Position numbers and translations under genes: made by a program. From Archivesica marissinica (lineage: Eukaryota > Mollusca > Bivalvia > Venerida > Vesicomyidae): a stretch of 64,000 nucleotides of DNA. Under the pieces are notes generated by a model that was given only the letters and a program-made list of their open reading frames with translations, did not search any database and was not told the DNA's origin. The stretch lies in contig CM026391.1 in the NCBI GenBank assembly GCA_014843695.1, forward strand, positions 40,899,098 through 40,963,097, in the 5' to 3' direction. Positions 28,745-39,132 of this stretch are shown here, piece after piece. Numbering within the stretch: position 1 is the stretch's first letter; every line of letters starts with the position of its first letter.

Positions 28745-28960
28745 GGAAGGGAAAGATAGTAGACATTTCACTGGCGGCCGCCGAAAACTACAGGGCATTT
28801 CCCCATATTCGCCTAGCTTTCGCGCGCCTTTTTATGCGGACTGGCGATCGATACCGGCGTGGACCCCCTACCCACTAGACCATCGATCTCAAATTCTGGA
28901 TGCAATATCTATATATGTAGGGAGGGTGTCTCGTGAAATATCAGTAATGGTGAGCAGGTG
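28745..28960 (-). repeat. Inverted unit of the GC-rich NotI array
   Basis: The reverse complement of this stretch matches 29985-30180: CATAAAAAGGCGCG, GGTCCACGCCGGTATCGATCG, GATCGATGGTCTAG, the NotI-type GCGGCCGCCAGTGAAATG and CTACTATCTTTCCC all recur in the same order. It abuts the last 38-bp monomer directly, so the GC-rich array begins with one unit in the opposite orientation. Confidence 0.85.
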
Positions 28961-29575
28961 TCGGTCGGTAGCTACCTGCCGTACATGATGCCTGCTATCA
29001 GGAGCCGAGCGCGAAACGTAGGGGCAAACACCAGTATACCCAATTCACAGTAGCGCACCCTGGACAGTGGCATATGATCTGGGCCTAGGCTTCTGTGTGA
29101 TCAGTCGCTGCCACCCGGGGTTACCTCCCTATAGTCGAGGGCATAATCAGGTACCGAATATCAGCCTGCCCGTGTTCCTGTGGAGATTGCGAAACTAGTG
29201 GGCTTCGCCCTGCGTTACTGCGCGTCCTCACCCAGGCTCACAGGTGTCGGCCGCACGGTAGAGGTGATACTGGGCAACATCGAGGGTCTAAAGCCTTTGG
29301 TACTGGCTTTCAAGTCGCCGAGCGGCTGTCTACGAAAGTGGGGTCCACTGGCGAATGCCGGTCGTCTGTCGTGTCGTGGAACAGCTCGAGAGGGCTTACT
29401 GAATACAGGCGCAAATACAGGCGAGCGGCGGGCGCTGGCTGTGGCTCAATTTACGTGCATAATGCACACGCACACTGGTCTCGAGAGGGCGAGGCGTGGA
29501 ACAGGCGATTCAGCTCGTATCGAGTCGGACATGTCCTGTAGAGTCGAGCCCGGCTATTGATCAACACTCGATCAA
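28961..29575. other. GC-rich single-copy centre between inverted arms
   Basis: A visibly GC-rich stretch of about 600 bp with no repeat partner in this window. It lies between the inverted unit on the left and the direct array on the right. It contains ACCCGGGG and TTACCTCCCT. Open frames of 67-126 codons on the plus strand (for example 29180-29560) have no recognisable domain and GC-rich DNA readily produces such frames. It could be a spacer of a repeated locus, but I do not recognise any RNA gene in it. Confidence 0.5.
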
Positions 29576-31745
29576 CAATAGGAAATGCTCTATATATTTC
29601 TGCGGCCGCCAGTGAAATGCCTACTATCTTTCACTCTAAGCGACTGCCTCCAAGACACTCGATCAACAAGTGCGGCCGCCAGTGAAATGCCTACTATCTT
29701 CCACTCTATGCGACCGCCTCCGAGACACTCGATTAACTAAGGGAAATGCCCTGTACATTACTGCGGCCGCCAGTGAAATGCCTACTATTTCCCCTCTCGC
29801 CCACGGCCGACTCCGAGACACTCGATCAACTAGGGGAAATGCTCTGTACATTTTTGCGTCCGCCAGTGAAATGCCTACTATTTCCCCTCTCGGCCCACGG
29901 CCGACTCCGAGACACTCGATCAACTAGGGGAAATGCCCTGTACATTTCTGCGTCCGCCAGTGAAATGCCTACTATCTGTTAGTTTATAGGGATAAATCAA
30001 GACACCTCCCACATATATAAATCTTGCATTCAGAATGTGCGTATCGATGGTCTAGGGGTCCACGCCGGTATCGATCGCTAGTGCGCATAAAAAGGCGCGT
30101 GACAGTCAGGCGGATAAGGCAAATGCCCTGTACATTTCGGCGACCGCCAGTGAAATGCCTACTATCTTCCCCTCTAAGCGGCCGCTTCCGATACACTCGA
30201 TCAACAAGGGGAAATGCCCTGTATATTTCTGCGGCCGCCAGTGAAATGCCTACTATCTTTCCCTCTAAGCGACTGCCTCCAAGACACTCGATCAACAGGT
30301 GCGGCCGCCAGTGAAATGCCTACTATCTTCCACTCTAAGCGACCGCCTCCGAGACACTCGATCAACTAAGGGAAATGCCCTGTACATTACTGCGGCCGCC
30401 AGTGAAATGCCTACTATTTCCCCTCTCGCCCACGGCCGACTCCGAGACACTATCTTCTCCTCTAAATGCCCGCCTCCGAGACACTCGATCAACTAAGGGA
30501 AAAGCCCTGTCTAAGTCTGCGGCCGCCCGTGATATGCCTACTATCTTGCCCTCTAAGCGACTGCCTCCGAGACACTCGATAAACAAGTGCGGCCGACAGT
30601 GAAATGCCTACTATCTTCCCCTCTATGTGACCGACTCCGAAACACTCGATCAACTAGGGAAATGCCCTGTACATTTCTGGGGCCGCCAGTGAAATGCCTA
30701 TTATCTATTAGTTTAGGGGGAAATCAAGATACCTCCCACATATATAAATCTTGCATTCAGAGTATGGATGGTCTAGGGGGTCCACGCCGGTATCGATGCG
30801 CATAAAAAGGCTCGTGACAATCAGGCGAATAAAGCAAATGCCCTGTACATTTCTGCGGCCGCCAGTGAAATGCCTACTATTTCCCCTCTCGGCCCACGGC
30901 CGCCTCCGAGACACTCGATCAACTAAGGGAAAAGCCCTGTCTATGTCTGCGGCCGCCCGTGATATGCCTACTATCTTGCCCTCTAAGCGACTGCCTCCGA
31001 GACACTCGATAAACAAGTGCGGCTGACAGTGAAATGCCTACTATCTTCCCCTCTATGTGACCGACTCCGAGACACTCGATCAACTAGGGAAATGCCCTGT
31101 ACATTTCTGCGGCCGCCAGTGAAATGCATATTATCTGTTAGTTTAGGGGGAAATCAAGATACCTCCCACATATATAAATCTTGCATTCAGAGTATGGATG
31201 GTCTAGGGGGTCCACGCCGGTATCGATGCGCATAAAAAGGCTCGTGACAATCAGGCGAATAAAGCAAATGCCCTGTACATTTCGGCGACCGCCAGTGAAA
31301 TGCCTACTATATTGCCCTCTAAGCGACTGCCTCCGAGACACTCGACCAACAAGTGTGGCCGCCAGTCAAATGCCTACTATCTTCCCCTCTAAGCGGCCGC
31401 CTCCGAGACACTCGATCAACTAGGGGAAATGCCTGTACATTTCTGCGGCCGCCAGTCAAATGCCTACTATCTTCCCCTCTAAGCGACCGCCTCGAGACAC
31501 TCGATCAACTAGGGGAAATGCCCTGTACATTTCTGCGGCCGCCAGTGAAATGCTGACTATTTCCCCCTCTCGGCACACGGCCGACTCCGAGACTCTCGAT
31601 GAACTAGGGGAAATGCCCTGTACATGTCTGCGGCCGCCAGTGAAATGCCTACTATCTTCCCCTCTCGGCCGGCCGCCAATTCCGAGACACTCGATCAACT
31701 AGGGGAAATGTCCTGTACATTTCTGCGGCCGCCAGTGAAATGAGG
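29576..31745 (+). repeat. GC-rich tandem array with NotI sites and a 430-bp higher-order unit
   Basis: Basic units of about 91 bp begin GCGGCCGCCAGTGAAATGCC and continue through TACTATCTTCCCCTC, CGACTCCGAGACACTCG and GGGGAAATGCCCTGTACA. Shorter ~69-bp units lack the last segment. A third unit type of ~150 bp (near 29978, 30708 and 31137) carries CACATATATAAATCTTGC, GGTCCACGCCGGTATCGATG and CATAAAAAGG. 30541-30970 and 30971-31400 repeat with an exact 430-bp offset over most of their length. Short open frames here are periodicity artefacts. Confidence 0.88.
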
Positions 31746-31749
31746 TCTG

Positions 31750-32520
31750 TGAAGTTGGCTTGTAGATAGTAGTTGGTTATTCAGATGTTTAATGGCGAAT
31801 ACACAGCCAGGTGTGTATTCAGATGTTTATTCAGATGTTTATTCGCGAATACACACCTATATGTTTATTGAGATGTTTATTCAGATGTTAAATCGCGAAT
31901 ACACACCTATATGTTTATTGAGATGTTTATTCAGATGTTAAATCGCGAATACATACCTAGATGTTTATTCAGATGTTTATTATATATGTCTTTGAATTTA
32001 TTATGTACATGTATATAGCAATAAAATATGATTAAACTAGATGTTTATTCAGATGTTTATTGGCGAATACACAGTCATGTGTTTATTCAGATGTTTATTC
32101 AGATGTTAATTCGCGAATACATACCTAGATGTTTATTCAGATGTTTATTGGCGAACACGCAGCAAGGTGTGTATTCAAATGTTTATTCAGATGTTTATTG
32201 GCGAATACACAGCCAGGTGTTTATTGAGATGTTTATTCAGATGTTTATTCGCGAATACACACCTATATGTTTATTCAGATGTTTATTCAGATGTTTATTC
32301 GCGAATACATATATAGGTGTTTATTGAGATGTTAATTGGCGAATACACAGCCAGGTGTTTATTCAGATTTTATTCAGATGTTAATTCGCGAATACACACC
32401 TAGATGTTTATTGAGATGTTTGTTATTGGCGAATACACAGTCAGGTGTGTATTCAGATGTTTATTAAGATGTTAATTGGTGCCAGGTGTTTATTCAGATT
32501 TTATTCAGATGTTCATGAAA
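31750..32520 (+). repeat. 50-bp AT-rich minisatellite
   Basis: Units alternate TTTATTCAGATGTTTATTC with CGCGAATACACACCTA or GGCGAATACACAGCCAGG. A 50-bp period is exact where ACACACCTAT recurs at 31851 and 31901. Units degrade toward 32520. A plus-strand frame at 32028-32327 results from the repetition. Confidence 0.85.
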
Positions 32521-32751
32521 TCATAATCCGACACTGATTAATGTGCGTATTTGTGAAATGTCTACATTTAGGCTAAGTTATATTGTTTAATTCGTCTAAG
32601 AACACATTGTAGGATATCATTTCTTTTACAAGTTTTGTTGGATAGCTCCATATTTAATTTTGCATTGTGGGATAGTTAATAATGCGTCATAACTAACAAT
32701 GGTATGTCGTAGAACCCTGCCATATGAAGCGACGAACCTTTGAGCCGGTAA

Positions 32752-33000
32752 ATGCACTACCGTATTAATTTCAATAGTAGACCGTTGGTTACTAGTGTTA
32801 GCAATGTAGACAGTATTTATATATCAGATATTGAAAATGCGAATTGCTTAAATAGTTATTTTACTTCAATATCAACTGTTGACGACTCACAAACCGTCAT
32901 TCCGCCTATGTTACTAAAACCTGATGCAACTCTAGAAAGTATCTGTGAAAAAGAAATCATAGATTTCCTTAAACCACCACCTATGTCATAAAATTGATAT
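32752..33000 (+). pseudogene. LINE polyprotein scrap (EN-RT linker)
   Basis: A 79-codon frame contains DIENANCLNSYFTSIS and later CEKEIIDFL. This is the pattern of the linker between endonuclease and reverse transcriptase in many LINE polyproteins (…KANCLNDYF.S.S… then a helix before the RT). Neither endonuclease nor RT catalytic motifs are present nearby, so it is a short fossil fragment. The frame ends before the usual start of RT similarity. Confidence 0.55.
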
Positions 33001-33111
33001 GCCGGCCTCAATTTCTGCATACTTGCGCAGTAAAGCTTGCATCATATTCTTGGGTAAATTTTAACTATCTGATAAATAAGTACAATTTTGACCGGATACT
33101 TAGTACATTAT

Positions 33112-33669
33112 TTAAAGCAGCATTACAGCGTATGAAATAAAAGATATTTGAAAAATTCAATTTTATAGTTCCTTTGGTAAACAGTGTTTTTTTGCGATAA
33201 AACAAACTCGAAACCAAATGTAGGACTTGCCGAGTCGATCGGTCACGCACTTGTTTACAACCGGAACGCATCGTCCGCACTTGTTTACATTCGGAATGCA
33301 TCGTCCCCATTTGTCCCACATTGTCTTTTTTAATTAAATTACTTGATATGTTGATTCATACCTCTGCTAGCTAAGTCTTTTAGGGACATTGCTACATCCC
33401 CGCGAGGGGTTCGACATTAGAGGAAGATAGATAGATAGTCTGTCATGTTCAAAATATACGTTTTTTTTCTAAATCCTCTGTTGTTTCACGCATGCGCGCT
33501 GTGTGTGTTTAGATTTCGTGTGTTGATAAACAAATTCGCGTATACGATAGTTTAAATTTATTGGAATTTTATCGTTTCTGAGCGACTATTTCGATTTTTG
33601 TAAACACACACACATTAGTATTTATATTTTACCCAAAACATCCTTTATTACGATGTAATGCTGCTTTAA
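33112..33669. mobile_element. MITE with perfect 16-bp terminal inverted repeats
   Basis: Left end TTAAAGCAGCATTACA (33112-33127) and right end TGTAATGCTGCTTTAA (33654-33669) are perfect reverse complements. The 558-bp element has no coding capacity. If TTAA is counted as target site, the inverted repeat is 12 bp and the site would fit piggyBac-type insertion; a TA or TTA target is also possible. A patch at 33395-33437 carries the hairpin CCCCGCGAGGGG and a GATA-rich tail, suggesting a nested short insertion. A second partial copy lies inverted at 62288-62482. Confidence 0.82.
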
Positions 33670-33767
33670 GGTATCCAACATAATAAAGATCCATGCATAT
33701 TTGCTCAAATTCGACCCAAGAACTCATATTTTATCACCCGCATATTTGTGTAATGATAATGTACGTT

Positions 33768-33775
33768 AGATAAAT
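33768..33775. repeat. Left target-site duplication of the MULE
   Basis: AGATAAAT, repeated at 36666-36673 on the other side of the element. Confidence 0.65.
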
Positions 33776-33780
33776 GGTTA

Positions 33781-33870
33781 TTCCTGAAACACCCACTTTC
33801 TAATTTTCATATTCCTGAAACCCCCACATTTTAATTTTCAAATTCCTGAAACACCCACTTTTAATTTATG
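33781..33870 (+). repeat. Left subterminal repeats of the MULE
   Basis: Three tandem motifs begin at 33781, 33812 and 33843, 31 bp apart: TTCCTGAAACACCCACTTT, TTCCTGAAACCCCCACATTT and TTCCTGAAACACCCACTTTT. They are likely transposase-binding sites, judged from position and from inverted copies at the other end. Confidence 0.8.
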
Positions 33871-34508
33871 TAACCCATGGTTACGGACTATAGTCTGTTT
33901 TACCTATTGGTGTAATATTTGCTGCATAAGGAGATATAAATGTAAAATATTTATAATTTAAGATTTGATAAATTATGTCTAAATACATTAATATTATTAG
34001 GACCATAAATTAATATTGATATTAAATAATCAGAATTGCCAATTAATTATTATTATTATTATTATATCAAAGTATAACAGTTTATATCAATTAATTAAGA
34101 TTAATTAGGTTTCTTTGATCTTTTTTTAAAATATATTAGTTATAGTTTAAAACTGATAATTGATACATTGAAAAAGACAAGATTAACAGTTTGCAAGCAG
34201 TTTTCTTAATTAAAACTGATAATTGATACACGATAATGAGGTTATTAAAGAAATAAGATTAATAGTTTGCAATCAATAGTGTTAATTTATTGGTATTTAA
34301 GTTTACTGTTTATCTTTTTGAATACTTTGATGTTTCATATAAATTCAACAGAGCAATATCTAAACAAAGAAATATTTATTTGAGTATATTAAAGGCGATA
34401 ATTAATGTATTAAAAACAAGATACAAGACCATTAATTTTTATATAAATTGATACTGATATAATTTAGTTTCATTTGTGTACACGATTATCCTAGATACAT
34501 GTAACATA

Positions 34509-36334
34509 ATGGCTAATGGACAAGTACAAATACGATTTGTTAATAATCAGAAAGGTGGTGAAAGTCTTTTGATAGGTGGATTCAGATTTAATGTAAGTAT
34601 ACTTTTTTCTTTCTCTCCTGATGTGTGTCCGTCTGTCTGTCTATATAATGTGATGTATGTTCGTCCATCTGTCTGTCTGTCTGTAAGTCCATCCGTCTGT
34701 CTGTCTGTCGGTCTGTCTGTCTGTCTTAACACAATATGATGTTTGTCCGTCCGTCTGTACATGTGTTGTGAGTCCATCCATCCGTCTGTCTGTCTGTATT
34801 TAAATAATATAATGTATGTACATCTGTCTGTCTGTATTTACATAATATAATGTCTGTCCGTCTGTCTGTACACAATGTGTTGTGAGTCCATCCGTCCGAC
34901 TGTCTGTCTGTATTTAAATAATATAATGTCTGTACGTCTGTCTGTCTGTATTTACATAATATAATGTCTGTCCGTCTGTCTGTCTTAACACGATATGATG
35001 TTTGTCCGTCTGTCAATATGATGTTTGTCCGTCTGTCAGTACGTCCGTCTGTCTGTCTATACACAATATGATATGTGTCCTTCCTCTGTCTGTATACAAA
35101 CTTTTCCCTTCAGATGAAATCACGTAAACCTGATCGTATTTATTGGTCATGTTGTCAACAAGGATGCGGAACAAGGGCAACAACAGTTGATGGTAGATTA
35201 ACCAAACATACTGACAACCACACACACCCGCCCAATAACGTAGACAATTACATTAGAAACATCATGGGAGATATTCTCAAACGTTGTCGGGATGAACTTA
35301 CCCCTATTCCAACAATCTACGAGGAAGAAATTGCCAACATCCGCGGAAAAGATTGGGATGAAGAGACAGAACAAGTGGCAAGACATATACCAACGTTCCA
35401 AACGTGTAAGACTGCACTGTACAAAGAGCGGAGTAAACTTCGTCCCGTACTTCCAACGTCAACTGCTAACATCCAGTTAGAAGGAGAATGGACACAGACA
35501 ACAGCAGGCGGCGAATTCCTTCAAATCAACATCGACGAAAACAACAAAATGCTCGTCTTCGCAACTAGAACTGGACTACAACATCTGTGTGCAGCCAACA
35601 CTATTTACGCCGACGGAACATTTTACACGTGCCCAAGTTTATTTCACCAGTTGTTTACGTTACAGGGATTTATTGACGGTGAAATGTATCCGCTAGTATT
35701 CGCGTTTCTCCCAGGAAAATCAACTGACGTCTACGTGACATTTTTCAGCCAACTAAAACAGAAATGTGAGGAGTACGGTTTTGAACTTCAACCTGAAACT
35801 GTATTTCTAGACCACGAGGTGGCTTCCCGTAACGGCGCACAGAGAGTTTTTCCAGACACCAATGTGAAAGCTTGCTTTTTTCATTACACACAGTGCGTTT
35901 GGCGAAAAGTTCAAGCTTTAGGACTCTCTACAGCCTACAAGGAAAATGACACAATCCATCGACTGGTTAGACGAGCATCGGTGTTGCCATTAGTTCCAAT
36001 AGCTGAGGTAGAGGACATTTGGTTTCAAGCGTTAGTGGCCATAGGGGAGGAGGATCTTCCTGCGAGCGTTACTGCCTTCACAGACTACGTAACAGAACAG
36101 TGGGTTGAGGGTGATAAGCCACTTTGGAATCATTATACAACTGTGGGTCCCAGGACAACAAACCATTGTGAAGGGTGGCACAGTAAATTGAAGAAGGCCG
36201 TACGACATGCCCATCCAAACATCTTCGGTATCATTTCCATACTACAGCGGATTGAAGCTGCTTGCTACAATACCAGGCAGGGGGCGTTCGTCCAGTCAAA
36301 AAAAGAAAGTATCGTCAGCTCGAGCAAAGACTAG
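34509..36334 (+). CDS. FLYWCH-MULE transposase (two exons)
   Basis: Exon 1 (34509-34592) starts MANGQVQIRF and encodes the first half of a FLYWCH zinc finger (GGESLLIGGFRFN). A GTAAGT donor follows at 34593. An acceptor TTCCCTTCAG ends at 35113, and exon 2 continues in phase 0 with the rest of the finger (IYWSCCQQGCGTR…DNHTH, giving the C2H2 ligands). The MULE catalytic core follows: D in YADGTF (about residue 195 of the spliced protein), D in FLDHE (about 261) and E in NHCEGWH (about 381), so the DDE triad is complete. The protein would bind its own TIRs and catalyse cut-and-paste transposition in the nucleus. The zero frame stops at 36334 just after an A7 run; the -1 frame continues to 36420 with a coiled-coil-like tail (YRQLEQRLAALKTRLENGD) that looks like the genuine C-terminus. 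An indel in the A run or a -1 slip at A AAA AAA would explain this. Confidence 0.85.
34612..35090 (+). repeat. TCTG/TCCG-rich microsatellite inside the MULE intron
   Basis: Imperfect (TCTG)n and (TCCG)n runs alternate with TAATATAATGT and ACACAATATGAT segments in ~60-70-bp blocks. It lies wholly between the exon 1 donor and the exon 2 acceptor, so it expands the intron without touching the transposase. Minus-strand frames rich in TDRQTDG are repeat artefacts. Confidence 0.85.
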
Positions 36335-36420
36335 CAGCCCTGAAAACACGTTTGGAAAACGGAGACATGACGGCGATGGAATACTCTGACGCAGCATCGC
36401 AACTTCTTCACCTCAAGTGA
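36298..36420 (+). CDS. Frame -1 C-terminal tail of the MULE transposase
   Basis: After the heptamer A AAA AAA at 36298-36304, the -1 frame runs open to TGA at 36418. It encodes a charged, leucine-rich segment (EQRLAALKTRLENGD) ending LLHLK. The zero frame gives only about ten further residues. The tail reads like the helical end of a DNA-binding or transposase protein, whereas the zero-frame end does not. One lost A (sequencing or real), transcriptional slippage, or programmed -1 frameshifting are the options. Confidence 0.6.
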   Translation, partial: KKRKYRQLEQRLAALKTRLENGDMTAMEYSDAASQLLHLK

Positions 36421-36601
36421 ATGACTGACTGATTCATCATTAGTGATTGATTGACTGATGAGTACTGCAGATGAATCTGTGTTTAAAGATGATATAAATG
36501 TATAAAAAACTTGTCTTGTTTTATTAAATCATCCTAAGAAACAGACCATAGCTATAATTTGACCTAAGGCCGTAGGAAGGTGTTAATTGGAAAAAGCAAA
36601 A

Positions 36602-36658
36602 TTCCTGAAACACCCACTTTTTTTGTTATCAAAATTTGAAAAGTGGGGGTTTCAGGAA
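36602..36658. repeat. Right-end hairpin of the MULE
   Basis: TTCCTGAAACACCCACTTT and, after a short A/T-rich loop, AAAGTGGGGGTTTCAGGAA form an inverted pair, so the right end alone can fold into a ~19-bp stem. The outer half is the terminal inverted repeat. Confidence 0.8.
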
Positions 36659-36673
36659 GACACCCAGATAAAT

Positions 36674-37844
36674 ACCAGACAAGTAATCTTTTGCTAAGGT
36701 GTTAAACCATTGGGTGATTTACCTTGCGACGCATAACAGGTAAAATATACGAGTTGTTCGTGGATATTGTGCTCAATTGTCATTTTCAAACATTCAGGAC
36801 ACACATGATAGGTTATTTCGACCACTAAGAGGTCGCTAAATGTGAGGATGTTATTTATTGCTTTACGTCAAGGTATTGATTTAACATTTTGATATAAGAA
36901 TCATTTCGTAAAATTCAGTTATTACCAAGTGACAGATGTCGTAATTTTCTGTTTCCAGTATTCGCAATGAATACTGTAAACGGTGATATGTTGAGTCAGA
37001 TTGTTAGCGACTATGAATGATTGCATTATTGTTTTGTTAAATAACTACCAACTATGGAATGCCGATGCATATTGTATTACAGTGGTTCGATACCCATGGT
37101 TCCATATTATTGTAAGTATATTGTATTGTATTTGTATTCACTATGGAACGCCGTTGCATCTTGTCTTTTGAGTAGTTCTGTACTCCATACCAAGCATCAG
37201 CATGTCCATGTGATGTATTCAACATATGATAAGTTACGGCATGTCCAGTGGTTACCGTATGTGTTGGTACCACGTGGCAAATATGACCACAGAGTTATTG
37301 TTCGTACTTGTATACATAGTACATTTTATTCATGTGATGGTATCACTATCTATTCATATCCATTTAGTGTTTTCATTTTGCTAAGCACGGTGTCTGCTAT
37401 CTGACGTACCGTGACACAAAACCATGTAGCACGTGTACCATAGGTCTTATATTACATGTTTTGTTATAATAACTTACACAATCTATCTATATTTTAAGCT
37501 TCTTCCTCAGGACATATATTCCCGGTGTGGATTTGGAGGACGTTAGAGACCCAACTGTTGTTTAAGGCCGGACTAAGTACTGCAGCCACTGTTGTTTATA
37601 TTCCCGGAGATACAGATCCCGGAGAAGACGTCGTTTTGTTTATTCATGGCCCGGATACTGTACGCTGGAGCGGTTACCTCCCTCGTGTGTCGTCTCAACC
37701 CCCACATTGATGTTCTTGGTGGACGTGATGTAAGCTCAAGACAAACCAACACTATCCTGGGAGCCAATATGGGAACATCGTAATCAGGATTGAACCCTGT
37801 CATTTAATTCACAGGGATTCGGCACGTTTGGGGGTACTAGTATA
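36674..37844. other. Intergenic, no gene recognised
   Basis: AT-rich sequence with short non-conserved frames. A diverged direct repeat of about 27 bp (CTATGGAATGCCGATGCAT near 37052 and CTATGGAACGCCGTTGCAT near 37140) lies 89 bp apart. TTACCTCCCTCGTGTG occurs near 37673. I see no domain in frames at 37054-37404 or 37573-37803. Confidence 0.5.
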
Positions 37845-38445
37845 TATATTTAAGTACATAACGTTGTGCATTGATGTTGCCCTGTACAACAACCAAATAT
37901 GTCTTCCGGTGTCACATGATCCCACACAAGACCATTACGCTCCCTCCCCCAACCTGTTCTTGTCAACAATGCAACAATCAGCGAATCATTTTTACGCCTG
38001 TATACCCGTAATCTTCCGTCAGCATGACTAACTGTGAAAAAGGTTCATCGGTGAACAAAACTCGGTTCCAGTCAGCCCTTCTCCAGTTCAGATGACGCCA
38101 AGCCCATAACAGCCTGGCAGCACGGTGACGTAGGGTCATTATCTGACCAGTGTACGGGCGGCGTGCCCTGATTGGTTGGGCGTTACGACGCAACCGGTTG
38201 CGAATGCCCTGAGACACCGTATCGCCTAGCAGTGACTGTGACTGCAAATCGACATTGACGTAAGTGTGTCAACGAGACCTACCAGGTCGCTGCCGGTCAT
38301 GAAAAACCCCAGTCTGCTGGTAACGGGCTGCAAGACGACCAATCTTCTTCCGACAGCATCCGAACCGACGAGCGACCACCCTGGCGGACATCCCATCCGC
38401 AAGCATCCCAATTGCCTGATTTCGCTCGTTTTCGGAAAGCCGTTA
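37845..38445 (-). pseudogene. Decayed Tc1-like transposase
   Basis: Read on the minus strand from 38445: an N-terminal helix-turn-helix region (ERNQAIGMLADGMSARVVAR, then RRFGCCRKKIGRLAARYQQ), an in-frame stop shortly after PGRSR, a middle part (SQGIRNRLRR, RADWNRVLFTDEPFS, which holds the first D of the DDE triad), another stop after KMIR, then GGGSVMV and, in a different frame, YLVVVQGNINAQRY. That order and spacing is the classic Tc1/mariner layout, with DNA-binding and catalytic domains. The third catalytic region (DNARPH-type) is not found. At least two stops and a frameshift make it inactive. The element's own inverted repeats were not identified. Confidence 0.8.
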
Positions 38446-39132
38446 TATATCGAAAACAGTGAAAAATTAAAAATGCTTTTTTATTTTACGAATAGCACCT
38501 ATCACATGAATGGTACGACATGAACTGAATCAATGATATCGATGACATGTATAGCGTGCACGTGCAAATCAACGTTCCGGTCACTGGCCGATATGTAAAC
38601 CGTGTGTAGCGGGTAAAATCTACACGATCGTATTCTGAACATCGCAAGGGCTTAAAATGCATGTACATTGAACAGACAGAGCTACACCGGCTATAAAACA
38701 GGGACGTTTCTAGTTTTGTTGAGTATATATGTGATTCAAAAATAAGCGTACTATTTATAACAAATCTCTTAGTGGAGTATGGAATGTAAGAAAACATCTA
38801 AAACTGGATTGTGCATATTGTGCGTACGAAGGAAATGACATATAGGTGTCCGTCTGTCATCGCAATGACGTAATGGATATTATACAGCATATGCGAGTTG
38901 TACACGTGGTCGATATCGTAGAATGGCTAGTTAAAGTCACTGATTCAGCTTTACTCATAGTGCACTCTTGAACTTTCAATACGATTATTTATCAGTTATA
39001 ACTGGTTCTCATTTCTAAAAATAGACCAACCGATTGAAACCTTCGAGTAGTGTATGGTTATACTACTTGTGTGGATTACAATTTATGTTAGATATATAAC
39101 TTCTAGATCACGAAGAGCAAGAACAGACTGAA
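38446..39132. other. Intergenic, nothing recognised
   Basis: AT-rich DNA between the Tc1 remnant and the Polinton-like block. The minus-strand frame at 38486-38797 has no recognisable features. Terminal inverted repeats of the Polinton-like block were looked for here and not found. Confidence 0.4.

Larger units (their letters stand above)
33776..36665 (+). mobile_element. MULE DNA transposon, nearly complete, with TSD
   Basis: The transposase gene is enclosed by end sequences in inverted orientation: TTCCTGAAACACCCACTTT on the left (33781) and AAAGTGGGGGTTTCAGGAA on the right (36640-36658). The same 8-bp word AGATAAAT stands just outside at 33768-33775 and 36666-36673, a fitting size for a Mutator-like target-site duplication. 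That places the element at 33776-36665 (2890 bp). The left end has three copies of the terminal motif and the right end has two, one in each orientation. Ends, gene and putative duplication are all present. Confidence 0.82.

Noticed and set aside
28961..29575. rRNA or 5S/snRNA gene in the GC-rich core
   Set aside because: I could not match any conserved rRNA, 5S or snRNA core sequence on either strand; only GC content suggested it.
29663..31702. Overlapping frames on both strands of the GC-rich array
   Set aside because: They track the ~91-bp repeat units, overlap on both strands and share no recognisable domain.
34547..35064. Minus-strand frames rich in TDRQTDG as a gene
   Set aside because: They are translations of the TCTG/TCCG microsatellite in the MULE intron.
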